From: Kappaphycus alvarezii
Taxonomy: Eukaryota; Rhodophyta; Florideophyceae; Gigartinales; Solieriaceae
Assembly: GCA_002205965.3 (NCBI GenBank)
Contig: NADL03000462.1
Location: 124,001-188,000 of the forward strand
Reading direction: 5' to 3'
Length of the DNA stretch: 64,000 bases
Made by a program: the position numbers and the translations under genes. The notes under the pieces are model-generated. The model was not told where the DNA came from and made no database searches. It saw nothing but the letters and a program-made list of their open reading frames with translations. Shown here in pieces: positions 1 through 11,229 of this stretch (its first letter is position 1; each line of letters starts with the position of its first letter).

Positions 1-3000
1 GAACAAAATATTCGTAGGACGATACAACTGACGATTTTTACGGTAAATATGAGCGCGAATGCGTACTTTGATAGGCGACACACACTAGCGTGTGCTTTTA
101 GTTTCAAATTTACCTCTCTTTCTCCCATACTATGTCCGCTACTGAATCTCAGATCATAGAACACACTGCTCAAAACGAGGACCTAATTCCAGTTGGCGTA
201 TTTCTTTTCTATCACACTTACCTAGTAAAATCATTTCGTCAGGGGTTCTGGCCACCGATAGGGTTTTAATAAAATTTTAATTTCCTATAAGGCATATGTA
301 GCAGTAAAGTGAAATAGTTTGGAGTTCATTTTATACTTTACATATTTCTTCTGGGAATTATAATAACTTTCTTGTAACTGATATTCCGGCTCAGAAAGAT
401 GGACAGAAACCGTGTAGTATGCACTGAAATCTGTCGTGAGTCTACCCAATTGGCACTTCAGATGCGTCTTTACAAACCTTGTTGGCTACGAAGGCAATCA
501 TCTTAGTTTTATTCTGGAATACTAATTCTCGAATTAAGTGTAAATTGAATCCCAAAACTCTATAAGCATGAGTTTTAGGTTTTTTCCATCAGTTTGATAT
601 CATTTTATTGCAAGTAGAATGGAGATTAATGAAAAAGTAACGTTTTTCAGGCTGAGAGTAGAAAAAAAGCTCAACGAATCAGGTTTAGTTTCATTATTTT
701 CGGTTCAAAGCATCGTTGCATAGAAAATGCTCATGATTGCAAGATGAATTGCCTTTTGGACCGCGTTTGCATCGATGTCTCTATTTTAGGGTCAAACTGG
801 GTGGTTAACCTTAAAATAAATGACTATGATATCCGTTGCTGTGATTAAAATGCTTATCTGTCCTGTTGTCTCGCAGTAACACTTATATAATCTTGAAAGT
901 AATATTAAGCGTAGCTTGTAGCTTTTGCTTGTTAGAAAACACATGAGAAGGCTGTTCTAGTATTATAGCCTCAGTTAATTCGATCAGACTAACTTTAATT
1001 TTGTTTGCGAAGTGCATTTGTGCCTTGATCATAACTGATCTCTCTCAGAATAAATCCATAACTTTAGCCCATGTAGGATACGAAATGTTTTACACACGAA
1101 TACTGAAAGGATTTGATCGGCTAAGTAAATGGTCAAGCAAGATTGGTGAAGGCACCATGTATAAGCTTATTAAAGGCTTCCTCATGAGCAGCGATCGAAT
1201 CAAAAATTTCGCTTAAATATAGTTGCGATGCGAAATATTTGTGGCTCGATCATATTAATAACCGCATCAAATTGTTGATATGCTGAAAGATTTCATAAAT
1301 GAGCCCTATTTTTGTGCCCGGCGTGGAAATGAACAGACCCAGGTTCTCTGACGGGCGTCTAGAGTAGGCAGCTTCAGGAGTGTAGTAGTCTTTAGCCATT
1401 TTTCCAACTATACCATGAGTAACTTTGGCGTTAGCGATAGGTAGAAAATTAATCGTCGCACAAGAGAAGTAAAAGTGCTGAAGAAACTGCTACAAAATGA
1501 GAGCGAGCGGGAGGTCGATTAATTAGAGAATTTAGTTGAAAAAAACGATGTATACTGCAGCGTATAGTAGGCGAGGAATAGGGATGAAAAAAGAAGCGTT
1601 GAAACTTCAAAACGTGTCGCACCTTACTTCCCCTTCGGCGGAGGGCGGTGGAGAGCTCGCCAGGCGCAAAATTAAAGTAGAAAAGCGCGACCTCATCGAT
1701 GCAAATACTCTAAAGAAGAGCTTGAACTGCATTGGGGCTAAAGGAATTGAAGTCCCCAAAATTGCCGATTTCCGCACTATGCACCGAAAATAGAAATACC
1801 AATTTGGTGAACTTTAAATTGTCCAGAATATACTTTCAATGCACGAAATTAAAGGCCTGACAGTACAAGATCTGAAAGAAAATATGCTCGTCTACGATTT
1901 GTACTCTGAAATACCCCAAAACTAAAATAGTCGCCTCAGCCATGAACATGAATTACCAGATGTTGCTTGATGAAAAATTCATGGTTTCATCCGATGAAGA
2001 GTTTACCCAATCATGATTTCATATCTTATACATAAAATAGTGTAATCATGAAGAATGTAGAATTATTTTAAAACCAGTGTGTAATGTATTTGGAGCTACA
2101 ACCTAGGTGACAATGCACAAAAATCTGGCGCACCTCCGATTCATTGTCAATCCCTGCCAGAAAAATCACATGATTACATTAAAAGTCTTCGAGCTTTCGG
2201 TATTTCTGCATCAGCATGAAAGTACGTGGAAACATTAGAGATGTGAGGCAATTTTCATTAGAACACGATTTTTGTACGTGAAGGTATGAAAATTAGTGAG
2301 TTTAGCAAGACATGTAAACTAAAATTCGTCATTTTTGGCTTCGAAAATGGTTAGGTGAGTACTATTGTATTTTATTCTGCCGCTATAGGGTAGAAGACTG
2401 CTACAGCACCACAGCACGATTTCGATCAGTCAAATATTCAAAAAAAGAACTCCATAGCCCTTGGAAATCCCGCTAATGCACTCGGAAAGTACAGCGACCT
2501 CGGCCCCCACAGTGAAACATTCCAATAAATCTCCCCTTTAACATTTATACCCGGAGAGAATCCAAAGTTACTTCCTCAAAGGCACTTTAAACGATTAAAG
2601 CCTCCTTTACAGGTAACACAGAAAAAGGAGCCCTTACTTCAAGGCGAAAAAATGCAACTCTAAAATTGCGCAATCAGAAATCGCACTTCCTATATTAAGA
2701 AAATATGTACCTTTTTATATTTCATTGAAACTTCCATCGCTTCGACCCCCCTGTAAGCGTGCACAATCACAAAAGAGAATACACATTTTACAATTGCAAT
2801 CAAATCAAAACATGTCTTGTTCCCTATTTTTTGTGCTCTTTCTTTGCGACTATCCACTGCACGGAGCTCGAGTGCCCATGAATTAAGTTTTATGTCGCTA
2901 GAAGGTGAGGTAACTCCCTGCTTTTGTATGAAACAGTAAAGTATATTTCGAGAGCTTTAAATCGTTAAAATGGAATTGCTGAAAACGCCCTGCTGTATGT

Positions 3001-3060
3001 AACTCTTGAAGTAAAGATATTAGAATACTATGTATTATTATTTATGCACCAGAATCAACT
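1..3060. other. A/T-rich DNA without recognisable gene
   Basis: Visibly A/T-dominated sequence with dense stops in all frames. Short open stretches occur (for example about 85 codons at 1536-1793 on the plus strand, basic and lysine-rich, and a nearby decayed coding-like patch around 1840-1925), but none matches a family I know and none has a neighbour or splice pattern that would support it. It looks like old, decayed transposon or spacer DNA. Confidence 0.6.
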
Positions 3061-3072
3061 TACCGTTCAATT

Positions 3073-3640
3073 CTACTGGGCCAAAATGACTGTTGGGTTC
3101 TGGAAAGCGTACGACCGTTCCTCAATCGCACGAAAACCACCGTACACTATGCGTGTCGTAGTATTGGCCGAACCTAAATAACACTGTTCCTTTGAAAAAT
3201 CGTAACATCTAAATGGTAACCTAATTCTTTCTGTATACCTGATTTTCTCATGTATCCGTTCTCTGCGCCCTCTAAGTCTCATAGAGAACCCCAAGCATTC
3301 CACATGGGTGACACGGCGCACCACAAGTTCTTTCACCTTGTTACAGGCCTTGTGCAGGATCCCTGGGCTAAAAAGCTCGGCAGGCCACGCAACTTTGATT
3401 TCCAGAACATTAATCCCATCACCAACAGGCAATTGATCTTCCTTGAATCAAAAAACTGTGAACAGCAAAACTTCAACTGGAAACAGCTTCATTCCTGTCT
3501 CCTCAAATTACCATACAGAATACTCATGAAACGGGCAAAAGAACAGTCTCTATCAATAATCCCATCCTTAACCGGTCCACATACTTCCTGTTCCTCTTCA
3601 GAATCATCCAAAAGCTCCTATTCCCCCGCTTCTGCTTTTC
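3073..3640 (-). pseudogene. Coding-like patch, unrecognised, probably decayed
   Basis: A minus-strand open frame of about 119 codons (3073-3432) has no ATG at its upstream end. A neighbouring minus-strand frame just upstream (about 3500-3625) reads as an acidic stretch (ELLDDSEEEQE) ending in a stop. Base composition is richer in G/C than the surroundings, which is why I list it. The frame on the plus strand over the same bases (3250-3660, 136 codons, ATG start) is an alternative reading with a Ser-rich end. I recognise neither product. The likeliest explanation is a transposon-derived or host gene remnant; a real short gene on one strand cannot be excluded. Confidence 0.25.
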
Positions 3641-3759
3641 TCCATGCGGTGCCGAAATAATTTGAGTATCCGTAGCTATAAAAAAGCAGTAAGCAACAGA
3701 AATAAAAACAAAAAAAAGAGAAGAAAAGGAACCTACTTTTTCCAAAGCTCACTGCGACA

Positions 3760-5020
3760 CTCAAATCGTTATTGCAGACCCTGAAGATGTCGATGCCACT
3801 TTCATGAAAGAGAGGATATATTTTTTGACAATTACAACGGTTTCCAACACGGTGATTTTGCTATTTTGCTCCACGGGGCTAGATTTATTTTTTGAGTCGG
3901 GGCATGGTGCTCACCTTGGAAGGTAAGTGGTGGCCACATGAATGTTTTTTACTTTACTCTATATATAACAATTTTAATGCTTAGGATGGTCTATTTGTTA
4001 TCAACCAAGTAGAGTGTTTCTGTTTCCCGGCAAATGTAGTTTACTATCTCCCGCCAAACTTTTCTCCCTTTTTTGGGCGAGGTTTTTGATTTGTTTAAAT
4101 GGCGCCGGGGATAAAACAAGGACTTGTTTAATGTTGGCAATGTAATTCCTGGGCTCCAAAAAGTATAGTTTGAACTAAGCTGTATGCTGCATTTTGTGCA
4201 GTATGCAAAAAAGGCACACTATAATTAATATATTTCTCTGTAGCTGTTCAAGGATTGATATTCTAGTCTAGTACATGTTTTGTAATGCGTTAAAGTTACA
4301 AAGATACATAAAATTTATTTATTTATATTTTACTGTCCTGTAGTGTAGCTATTCTTTCCCTACTACTAATTCCATTCTACGTAGTCTATATTTCTCTATC
4401 CTATTGTAATTTTAGCGATTCCTGTTAGCTTCGTTATAACTTCAGGGTCAGTAGGACTGTGCCCAGGACCATCCGCTAGGGCGTTTAGGTAGTAGTTAGT
4501 AGATGTAATTGAGAAAGTCGACGGCATCTACTGCCTATAAAAGGCCTTGCTGCCTTGGGCACTGGAGTAAAACAGCATAAAAAATTTTATTCTCAACATA
4601 TTTAACTGGTCTACAGTGACGAGAAAGTCTACTGTTTTTTCAGGCCCGCCGCTAACGCCGCCGGTCTGCTTTTTATCTCTTGAAATTTCATGACATAATG
4701 GACTACTACTCTATTTATAGGCATTTTAATTTCCATGCTAAAGACTGTGTTGTACAGTGCAGTACTTAGTAAAATATATAATACTGCATACAGAACTGTA
4801 TTGTACAGCATTATACTAGGTATGATAGTAAAATAGATCTATACCTCAGTTATTGATGAAATACAGATTTATCGATCTATACGCAACTGAAACATTCTCT
4901 TTATTTCTACGTACATACAACTAAGTGATTGCCATAACAGTTAATGAATTGTAGACATTAAAATATATGCAATTTTACGCAAAAAAATACCTTCTACACG
5001 TAAAGATACATTTTACTGTA
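3760..5020. other. Spacer with a TACAGTAC-type cluster
   Basis: No gene seen. Around 4747-4806 there is a cluster of palindromic TACAGTAC/GTACTGTA-type words beside the 3' end of the Harbinger-like transposase remnant. Similar words lie on the other side of that remnant at about 6735-6806, so they may mark its former ends, but I could not align the two clusters as terminal inverted repeats. Confidence 0.4.
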
Positions 5021-5024
5021 AAAC

Positions 5025-6316
5025 TCAAGCTGACTTAGTTTCTGCATCAGATGGGTAGTATGGTGTGGAACGGACCCTCAACTGTACTTCTATATGCTTC
5101 CGACGATTATCCCGGTACTTGGCTTGAGCTCCAGCCCTCTTCAATGCCGCCACCTCACCAATCTTTTGAAGGCGATTTTTCAACTTGACCAAAAAAACTT
5201 GGTCGCTAGCCCGTAAAGCGTGCCACCCTACATGCATATTAGTCACCCCCAAACAGCAACGGAAGAAAGTGGCATAAAACTTCCCGTTCCACCTAAAAAT
5301 GTGAGATAAAACGCCCCAGAGACTACACAGACGGCCAAAAAAAATTTAACGATTATTCTGTCGCTGGCATCAGTCTTATTAAAAAAGTGCTCATCCCAGG
5401 TTAACTCGCTGCTGAGGGGCTTCTTTTTCGGGTGAAACATTCTAATAATCTCCATAGGCCCTTGATACCCTTTGTCAGCGTGCACTGCCCACATATTTTC
5501 GAAAGCTTCCGCCCCAATTCCAAAATCAGTTTCAATCTTGACAATCAGTTTTCCCCAGCTCCTCCTCATGCCAATTCAGATTCTTATGGAAAATATTTAT
5601 GTCAGAAAACGACCCCGGGTACAACGGAGAATATCCAATTGCTATGCCTGTCGGAAGAACTGAAACCTCCACTTTTAAACTGTACAACTTGTGTCTTCCA
5701 GAGAAATATTTCTTCGCTTCCTGCAAGGTACCACTCGGCCGGCTACACTTCTGGAAGGTGACTCATGTAGCGTAACGGGCGTACAGAAAGTTCTGAAATT
5801 GCATTTCACTCCACCGTAGTTTCTCAAAAGTCCAGTGCTCACAAATACCACTTACACACAAGCGGTAAATCTCCGGTGAAAGCATAGCAATAAAAGCCGA
5901 AACTGTACGCTCGAACGTGGGTACACTTATGCCGAATGCCTTGCCCACGAAATACCAAGCACCCCCATGTTTCAACAAAGTAAGAGTCATGAATAAAATG
6001 TCTTTGCCCGTAAACTGGGATCAATGGTCGCTCCCTACGTTATAATTGGCTGAAATTAAATGCGAAAATGTCCCCAGATCGACTGAAACTCTTGTGCCGT
6101 AATGTTGGTCATTTCAAAGATGTTTTGGGAGCCGCCACCATTGTAATATGATTTGAAAATTGGGGCATCTCTTTCTGTCTCGTCATCAGAGTGGGGGCGA
6201 TCGCGTGTGGAGTTATGGCTTTTGAGATCTTTACAGCGTTCTTCCGCCGCTTCCACAAGCATTGCCAGCCCGCCGGTTGCTTGAGAGGCAGTGAATGTCG
6301 AGTGGGTTGCGGGCAT
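5025..6316 (-). mobile_element. Harbinger-like (DDE_Tnp_4) transposase remnant, nearly full length
   Basis: Transposase of the PIF/Harbinger (DDE_Tnp_4) type, which cuts and rejoins transposon ends. Reading on the minus strand from an ATG at 6316: an N-terminal region with the segment TNITAQEFQSIWGHF; a helix-turn-helix-like part near 5960-5900 (GKAFGISVPTFERTV); then the catalytic core with ATDVTFQ (first Asp, near 5765), YPGSFSDINIF (second Asp, near 5600) and HADKGYQG (third Asp, near 5480); and the C-terminal signature VTNMHVGWHALRASDQ near 5240-5190. All three acidic positions are still visible. The frame shifts at least four times and there is no continuous ORF, so this is a dead copy. 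Length (about 400 codons) is normal for the family. Terminal repeats were not identified. The family call is firm; the subfamily is not. Confidence 0.8.
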
Positions 6317-6734
6317 GGTAGTTGAGTTGGTGTGTGTTTAATTTGGCGTAGGAAGGAGTGAACTGTCGGGTGTGTGGTGGTGGGCTGCGGTAGTTCAACT
6401 CTGAATTGTTTTGGTGAGAATATAGGTTGGAGAAAAGGCGGATATTGATCGATTTCGTATGAAGTTCTAAACTTCCGAAAAGACCGCCTAATTTGGGAAG
6501 GGATTGAGGTTCTGTGTAATTACTGAGTCATAAAAATTTTACTATTTTTTCAATCAACTGTTGTTTTCTTTGAATACCATTTCTTTGTACTTTCAGTGTC
6601 TTTTTGCATTTATTTTTATGATACTGAAGTACGGCTTTTATTTAATGTTAATATAATTATTCTTGTATTTCCTCAACAACTGTGTGAGCGATCTAGTACT
6701 ATGCAGTGCGAAAGTATGCTGGAGTTGCGCAAAT

Positions 6735-6806
6735 ACTGTACTGTACTTAATGATACCCAGTACAGTACTGTGTTAATTACAGTACAGTACTGTGCAGTTC
6801 TGTACA
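6735..6806. repeat. TACAGTACTG-type palindromic cluster
   Basis: About 70 bases made mostly of overlapping GTACTGTAC and TACAGTACTG words, which are near-palindromic. It belongs to a family of such clusters scattered through the window. Confidence 0.7.
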
Positions 6807-6889
6807 TATTTTAATCTTTTCTCATTTATCACTAAGATATCACAGTGATAAATGGGTGTAATTGTTCAACACTTTGAAATCACTAAAAA

Positions 6890-7065
6890 TATTAATTTTG
6901 AGTCGAGTCGCTAAGTTCTGCGTGTTGCGGGGCACGACATATTGTATGCGCCGCACATGGGGATCAAGTAGCGTAGCTAAGTTTCTGATATAAACGGGCC
7001 TTGACTCTCCCAGTAGAACATCCGCTGCGGGACGCGACAGCTACCGCGTATTTCTCTATGATTGG
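6890..7065 (+). repeat. Dispersed repeat R2, copy 1
   Basis: This stretch aligns with the reverse complement of about 20225-20420. Shared blocks include GTTCTGCGTGTT, GGGGCACGACATATT, CGTAGCTAAG and GCGTATTTCTCTATGAT, in the same order and at about the same spacing. That shows a common dispersed element. The copy here has stops in every frame, while the copy near 20.3 kb has an open frame. Confidence 0.65.
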
Positions 7066-7309
7066 ATGATGTCTCAGAAGGTGAACCTAGCGAGTCAAAA
7101 GTCAGCGACACAAAATTCCATCCTAACCTCGATCATCCCGGCAGGACTCGCCAGGAATGGAAGTCACTTTCGCGGCTAGGTCCCTCTTCTTCCGCTTGTC
7201 TACTGCAGTGGCAACGGCTTGCGCTTTCTGCGCTCCCATTGACACATAATTTTATGTACAGGGCGGAGTGCAGTATTCTGTAATTTACTCTACCGTATGT
7301 GGTATGGTA

Positions 7310-7385
7310 TAAAGTACTGTACAGTAAATGTACTGTAAAGAACTGTACTACACTGCGAGTTCAGTACTGTACTGGACAGTACATA
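7310..7385. repeat. TACTGTACAG-type palindromic cluster
   Basis: A second dense cluster of TACTGTAC/GTACAGTA words, ending only about 10 bases before the outer repeat of the Tc1 element that follows. Confidence 0.7.
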
Positions 7386-7394
7386 CACTGCCGC

Positions 7395-7587
7395 CTATAA
7401 TTATAAAGCACCCCCCCAGAATGCGGGAGTATCAGCTATACACGTATATTTTTAAAAAGTAGTACCGGATATGAATTCAGCGCCCTCTTAAGCGATGGAC
7501 ACCGAGGAAGTTTTGTACAGTTAATGCAATTGTAGTGCAAAAAGTATAAAAATGTCAATTTGGGGGCAACTATAACTATAAAGCACC
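7395..7587. repeat. Direct-repeat pair at the Tc1 end (IR/DR-like)
   Basis: An 18-base word starting CTATAATTATAAAG at 7395-7412 recurs as CTATAACTATAAAG at 7570-7587, with one mismatch in 18 and the same orientation, 175 bases apart. The inner copy lies about 11 bases beyond the transposase stop. Tc1 elements of the IR/DR subgroup (Sleeping Beauty, Minos, Paris) are known to carry such paired direct repeats, about 165 bases apart, inside each terminal inverted repeat. The partner end was not found. Confidence 0.5.
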
Positions 7588-7597
7588 TTCACTAAAC

Positions 7598-8210
7598 TCA
7601 GCATACCAGGGCCTTCACGAGCTTCGCAGCCACTTTATTCACACAGAAATAATGAGTAGCTCCTCCGGAACGCTCAAGCACCTCGATACACCTATTCGGC
7701 AATGAACAAAGTAGAGAATTAACAACAGAACTGGGCATTTCACTCCAACATTGTTTTACACAATTAATAAGCTCTTCAACTGACCCAAACTGCCTTGCAT
7801 GCGCTTATAAATTTCTTACTTTCCATCCCCCAAACATTCTCTGTCGGATTCAAGTCGGGAGACCACGCGAGCCAGTACACTAGACGAATTCCATTCTACG
7901 AAACCACTCCCTTGAGTCTTGACTCACATGGATGGGAGCATTTTCTTGTTGATATGTCCAATATAACGGCATAAAATTTTCCGTAATGGAAGCAAGTGCT
8001 CCTTTATCAGCTTCAGATTGGTCTTTGTGATTTGTCTTCCATTCAAAACAACCACATCTGTCTTCCTAAAGGAAGACAGATGTCTTCCTAAAGGAAGTAC
8101 TGTACTGTATCTTGAAAGCAGCAACTCGATGAAAGGCTCGCCGATAAACTTGTCCAAGATTCGCACTACAAAAAGTTATATTTCCGCCTCCAAAACCTGG
8201 GATTTACTAC
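7598..8210 (-). mobile_element. Tc1/mariner transposase remnant, C-terminal half
   Basis: Reading on the minus strand, the sequence gives the Tc1 catalytic core and tail: a YWTYQQENAPIHVSQ segment near 7985-7940 (second acidic motif, usually QQDNAPIH; here the Asp codon reads Glu), WSPDLNPTENVWG near 7870-7830 (third acidic motif with the conserved Glu), then RQFGSVEELINCVKQCW and SLPNRCIEVLERSGGATHY near 7795-7650. The stop codon is at 7598-7600. There are at least two breaks between these blocks, one of them an in-frame stop. The N-terminal DNA-binding half is missing or unrecognisable. The 30.8 kb element is a different, diverged Tc1 copy. Confidence 0.8.
8055..8082. repeat. Perfect 12-bp hairpin with 4-base loop
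   Basis: CATCTGTCTTCC, loop TAAA, then its exact reverse complement. The second half of the hairpin is repeated immediately downstream (TCTTCCTAAAGGAAG, 8083-8097), giving a double foldback. It lies near the broken upstream edge of the Tc1 remnant. Confidence 0.75.
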
Positions 8211-8214
8211 ATGT

Positions 8215-9380
8215 CCTGTAAAAATGCCTGCAAGACGCGCAATTAGAAGTTGTTAAATATAACACCATAAACAAAGAAAGAGTAGTTTAAATTGGAAAAA
8301 ATCTATGTCAGAACCCGAAACACGGATCAAGAAGCTGTTATTTCTCCAAAATCGCCTTTTTTCTCTCTCTTCCGAAGCCGAGATTCACATCGATAAAATT
8401 GTTTCGGGGATCAAATGTCTGTTCATATGTTATTCGCCTCAGTCTAGACGCAACTATTTACTGGTAGCGATAAATGGTAAATTAGAGCCACAAAATAATG
8501 TTGAAATATTTTGAGCCATTTCCGGGAACATGCTTTTGGAAAGAAAGGTTCGCCGAAACTTTTATGTCTAAATTATGCTAGCGTTAAAATAGCTGTAAGT
8601 TGCCAAACAAGAAATAGATATATTGTAGTAACCATTACACTTTAAAAATGTTTATGCCCAAAAATCGTAGTGTGATAATTCAGAACTCAAAATAAGCAAC
8701 ATTTTTATGGTTTTTCTTGACATCAAATTTTATTATTCTTTTAACTGTATTAGGAGGATGAAAATGAAGTTCTGTTCACAAAAAGGAAGTTTTATCGACT
8801 AAAAGTGATCATCACTGCGTTTTCTGTCGTGAAAATGTAAACAGAAAAGGCTCTATAGATCGCTTTCTGTGATAATGACACAAAACATCTGCATTTCATA
8901 TAACATATATTCATATGATAAATTGAATGGATTGCAAAGTTGACACTCCGAGAAAAAGAACTTCCGACAAAACTATTTTGATGCATCTCAATTTAAATTT
9001 GTAACAAATTTACGATAACTGTAACAAAGTTACGATCCACTCACACTAATTTTTATTTCATATTTAAGGCTCTCATTAGTTGCATTCATTTTGTTTGAGA
9101 TTATTACGTTCATAGGCATTGTATGTTTAGCTCGCTTACACTGCATAGAGGTTTTATCTGAGACTTCTGTATATAAGGTACCTCATTGCCATAAACTTGA
9201 AGAAGATGCGAATTTAAATACTGTGAACAACTTTTCAATGGCTTCAACATCGAATATTACTGTATTAACATTTACTTTTTCTTTTCAGAGCCTTATGAGG
9301 GAGGGCTCAAGTCAATCTACTAGTTCTTCCTCATTTAGACGACGATTCATTTCTCTCTTTAGATTATAATCTGCTTTGGT
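8215..9380. other. A/T-rich spacer, no gene recognised
   Basis: Only short open frames (up to about 90 codons), none with a recognisable domain or conserved context. Confidence 0.5.
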
Positions 9381-10050
9381 TTGTTTCAAGGCTTGGCTTC
9401 ACATACCCGAAAGAAGGGAAAGCGGAATGGTACTTTTCTATCTTTTCCGAGCACTGAATTTCTTGAAAGAAAAGGATCTGAATCCATAAATTGCACAATT
9501 GCTGGTTGCGACGAGAAAAAATTTCGTGAGTGGTCATGGAAAGTGATTGATTGTTTCGAAACACTAATCTGATAAGTTTTATTTTAATTTTCTTTGTGAG
9601 ATTTATTCGTAAATCAACTGATTCTTTCTGATGAGTCAGTCAAATCGACTCCGACATCCTGCCGTTTCTCGAATGGATTTGGTTGCCGATGAAATTTTGA
9701 TTACCCTGTTAATGATCCCAGAGAGTTCGATACTTGCTGGTACTCACATGGGCTGCATTCCTCAGGTCTACCACATGAAATTGCGGTGAGCATTGTGAGT
9801 GGCGATAGTGCATGGTTTAGCGGATCATTTTCATGCGGAATTCATCCTGCTTTCAACATTTATAGGATGAACCTGAAGATGCAGTTGTCAGATCGTGAAA
9901 TGGTTGCTGCATATAAGAGTTATCCAGACTCTACATGTCTCCTTTTACCAACCTCCCACATAGATGCCCGAATTTTTTCGAAGAATCCGGGCAAGAAATG
10001 AAGTTGCGAATAGCCTGATAAAGCAGTTTAAGGTGTTGTAGATTCCACTA
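9381..10050 (+). mobile_element. Second DDE_Tnp_4-type transposase remnant
   Basis: Plus-strand blocks match the transposase family in the right order: GCDEKKFREWSWKVID near 9506-9556 (target-binding region upstream of the core), FDTCWYSHGLHSSGLPHE near 9730-9784, SGDSAWFSGSFSCGIHP near 9798-9850 followed by an IYRMNL block, AAYKSYPDSTC near 9907-9940, and RRIRARNEVANSLIKQFKVL near 9977-10038. In the family the block corresponding to AAYKSYPD reads ADKGY, so the catalytic Asp is replaced by Tyr. Frames change between blocks and stops occur, so it is inactive. It is too different from the 5.0-6.3 kb copy to be its duplicate. Confidence 0.65.
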
Positions 10051-10351
10051 AGGCATAGGTAGTACCTGTACTGAAACTTTTTTATCGCAGTTTCACGTTT
10101 GTAAACGTTTTGTCCAGTAATTGTTCGAAAGCGGATATTATTTGTTTGATTTGAAGTTTTAAAACAAAAATTCTAGTTTTAAAGCAATACTTCGGTTTAA
10201 ATTTTATAAATGTTGATTTTTACTTGAAAATTTTCTATAGAATGGGCAATAAGTATTTCATCGCACTTACTATCCGCTTGAAATCCAACGCAATGTGCTT
10301 TTCTGTAATCCTTTCAGGGTCTCTGACTGGAAACTTTTTCTCTGGTGTCTT

Positions 10352-10405
10352 TTGTTATATTTGAAAGCATCTAGTTCTTTGTTATATTTGAAAGCATCTA
10401 GTTCT
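10352..10405. repeat. Tandem duplication, 27-base unit x2
   Basis: A 27-base unit containing GTTATATTTGAAAGCATC is repeated exactly, head to tail. It looks like a recent slippage or repair duplication. Confidence 0.85.
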
Positions 10406-10744
10406 TAGGGTGGAAGCTTGTGTGTCCCAAGAAATTTTTTTAATTTTTCACCGGTAGAATAGCACGGCTCCGAACGCAAGTTGGTATTTTACTTCGATGA
10501 TCCCGCATCCTCTTAAAACCAACCACACGATTAGCCCTTTCGAAAATACCGAAATTTTCATCTTTTGATACACTGCTCCCCATCATACCGCCGTTAATTC
10601 ATGCATTTGCCAACTTAAAATTGCAATAAGTAATGTTACAAACTCTATTATAGCTCAACTTGTCATCTTCCATCTCGCCGCTGGTAATCCTGTCACTTCA
10701 AATCCTGCAGCAGAAAAAAGTCTTGGTGCTCATCCCGCCAGTGA

Positions 10745-11227
10745 ATTCCCGATGCTACTCACCCTGCCGATTCCCACCATGAGCCTGCCAATCTCCCCGC
10801 TTTTTATCACTTCACCGGCAATCCTTACAGCGCCAATACCGCCGGTGCCCTTAATGCCACTTCTAATACCGCCATTGCCCACCTCCGAACTTTTTATCCC
10901 ATCGTTAATCATTCCAATACCTATAGTCTGACTACAACCAATATATTTAGTGCAAATAAAATCATTGCCAGTCCCGCCGCCATCAGTTTCGCAATTTTGT
11001 ATCCTGGTGCTACCGATCTGGCCACTGCTTATTCTGATACTGTCCACCCCACCGTAGCCCATCTAAAAATTGATCATCTCGTCTCTGTTCTTCCCATCAC
11101 CCCCAATCGGGTTATGGCCCGTGGCCCTAGTGCAAAAAAACACAACTACCAATCCAGCCATTTCTCTTTCCCCACTTTTAATCTGCGAGAGGATACTTCA
11201 CAGGCCGCAACGGTGCTATTTTTATAA
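10745..11227 (+). pseudogene. Long open frame with Ala/Asn/Thr-rich repeats, unrecognised
   Basis: A plus-strand frame is free of stops for about 160 codons in an otherwise stop-dense A/T-rich area; its first ATG is only at 10997, which would give 76 residues. The predicted product is rich in Ala, Asn, Thr and Ser with loosely repeated blocks (NPYSANTAGALNATSN, NTAIAHLRTF). The opposite strand is also open (10730-11062), Gly/Ile-rich, so low-complexity codon structure may explain both. I know no family for it. It may be an exon, a remnant of a repetitive surface-type protein, or chance. Confidence 0.25.
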
Positions 11228-11229
11228 TT

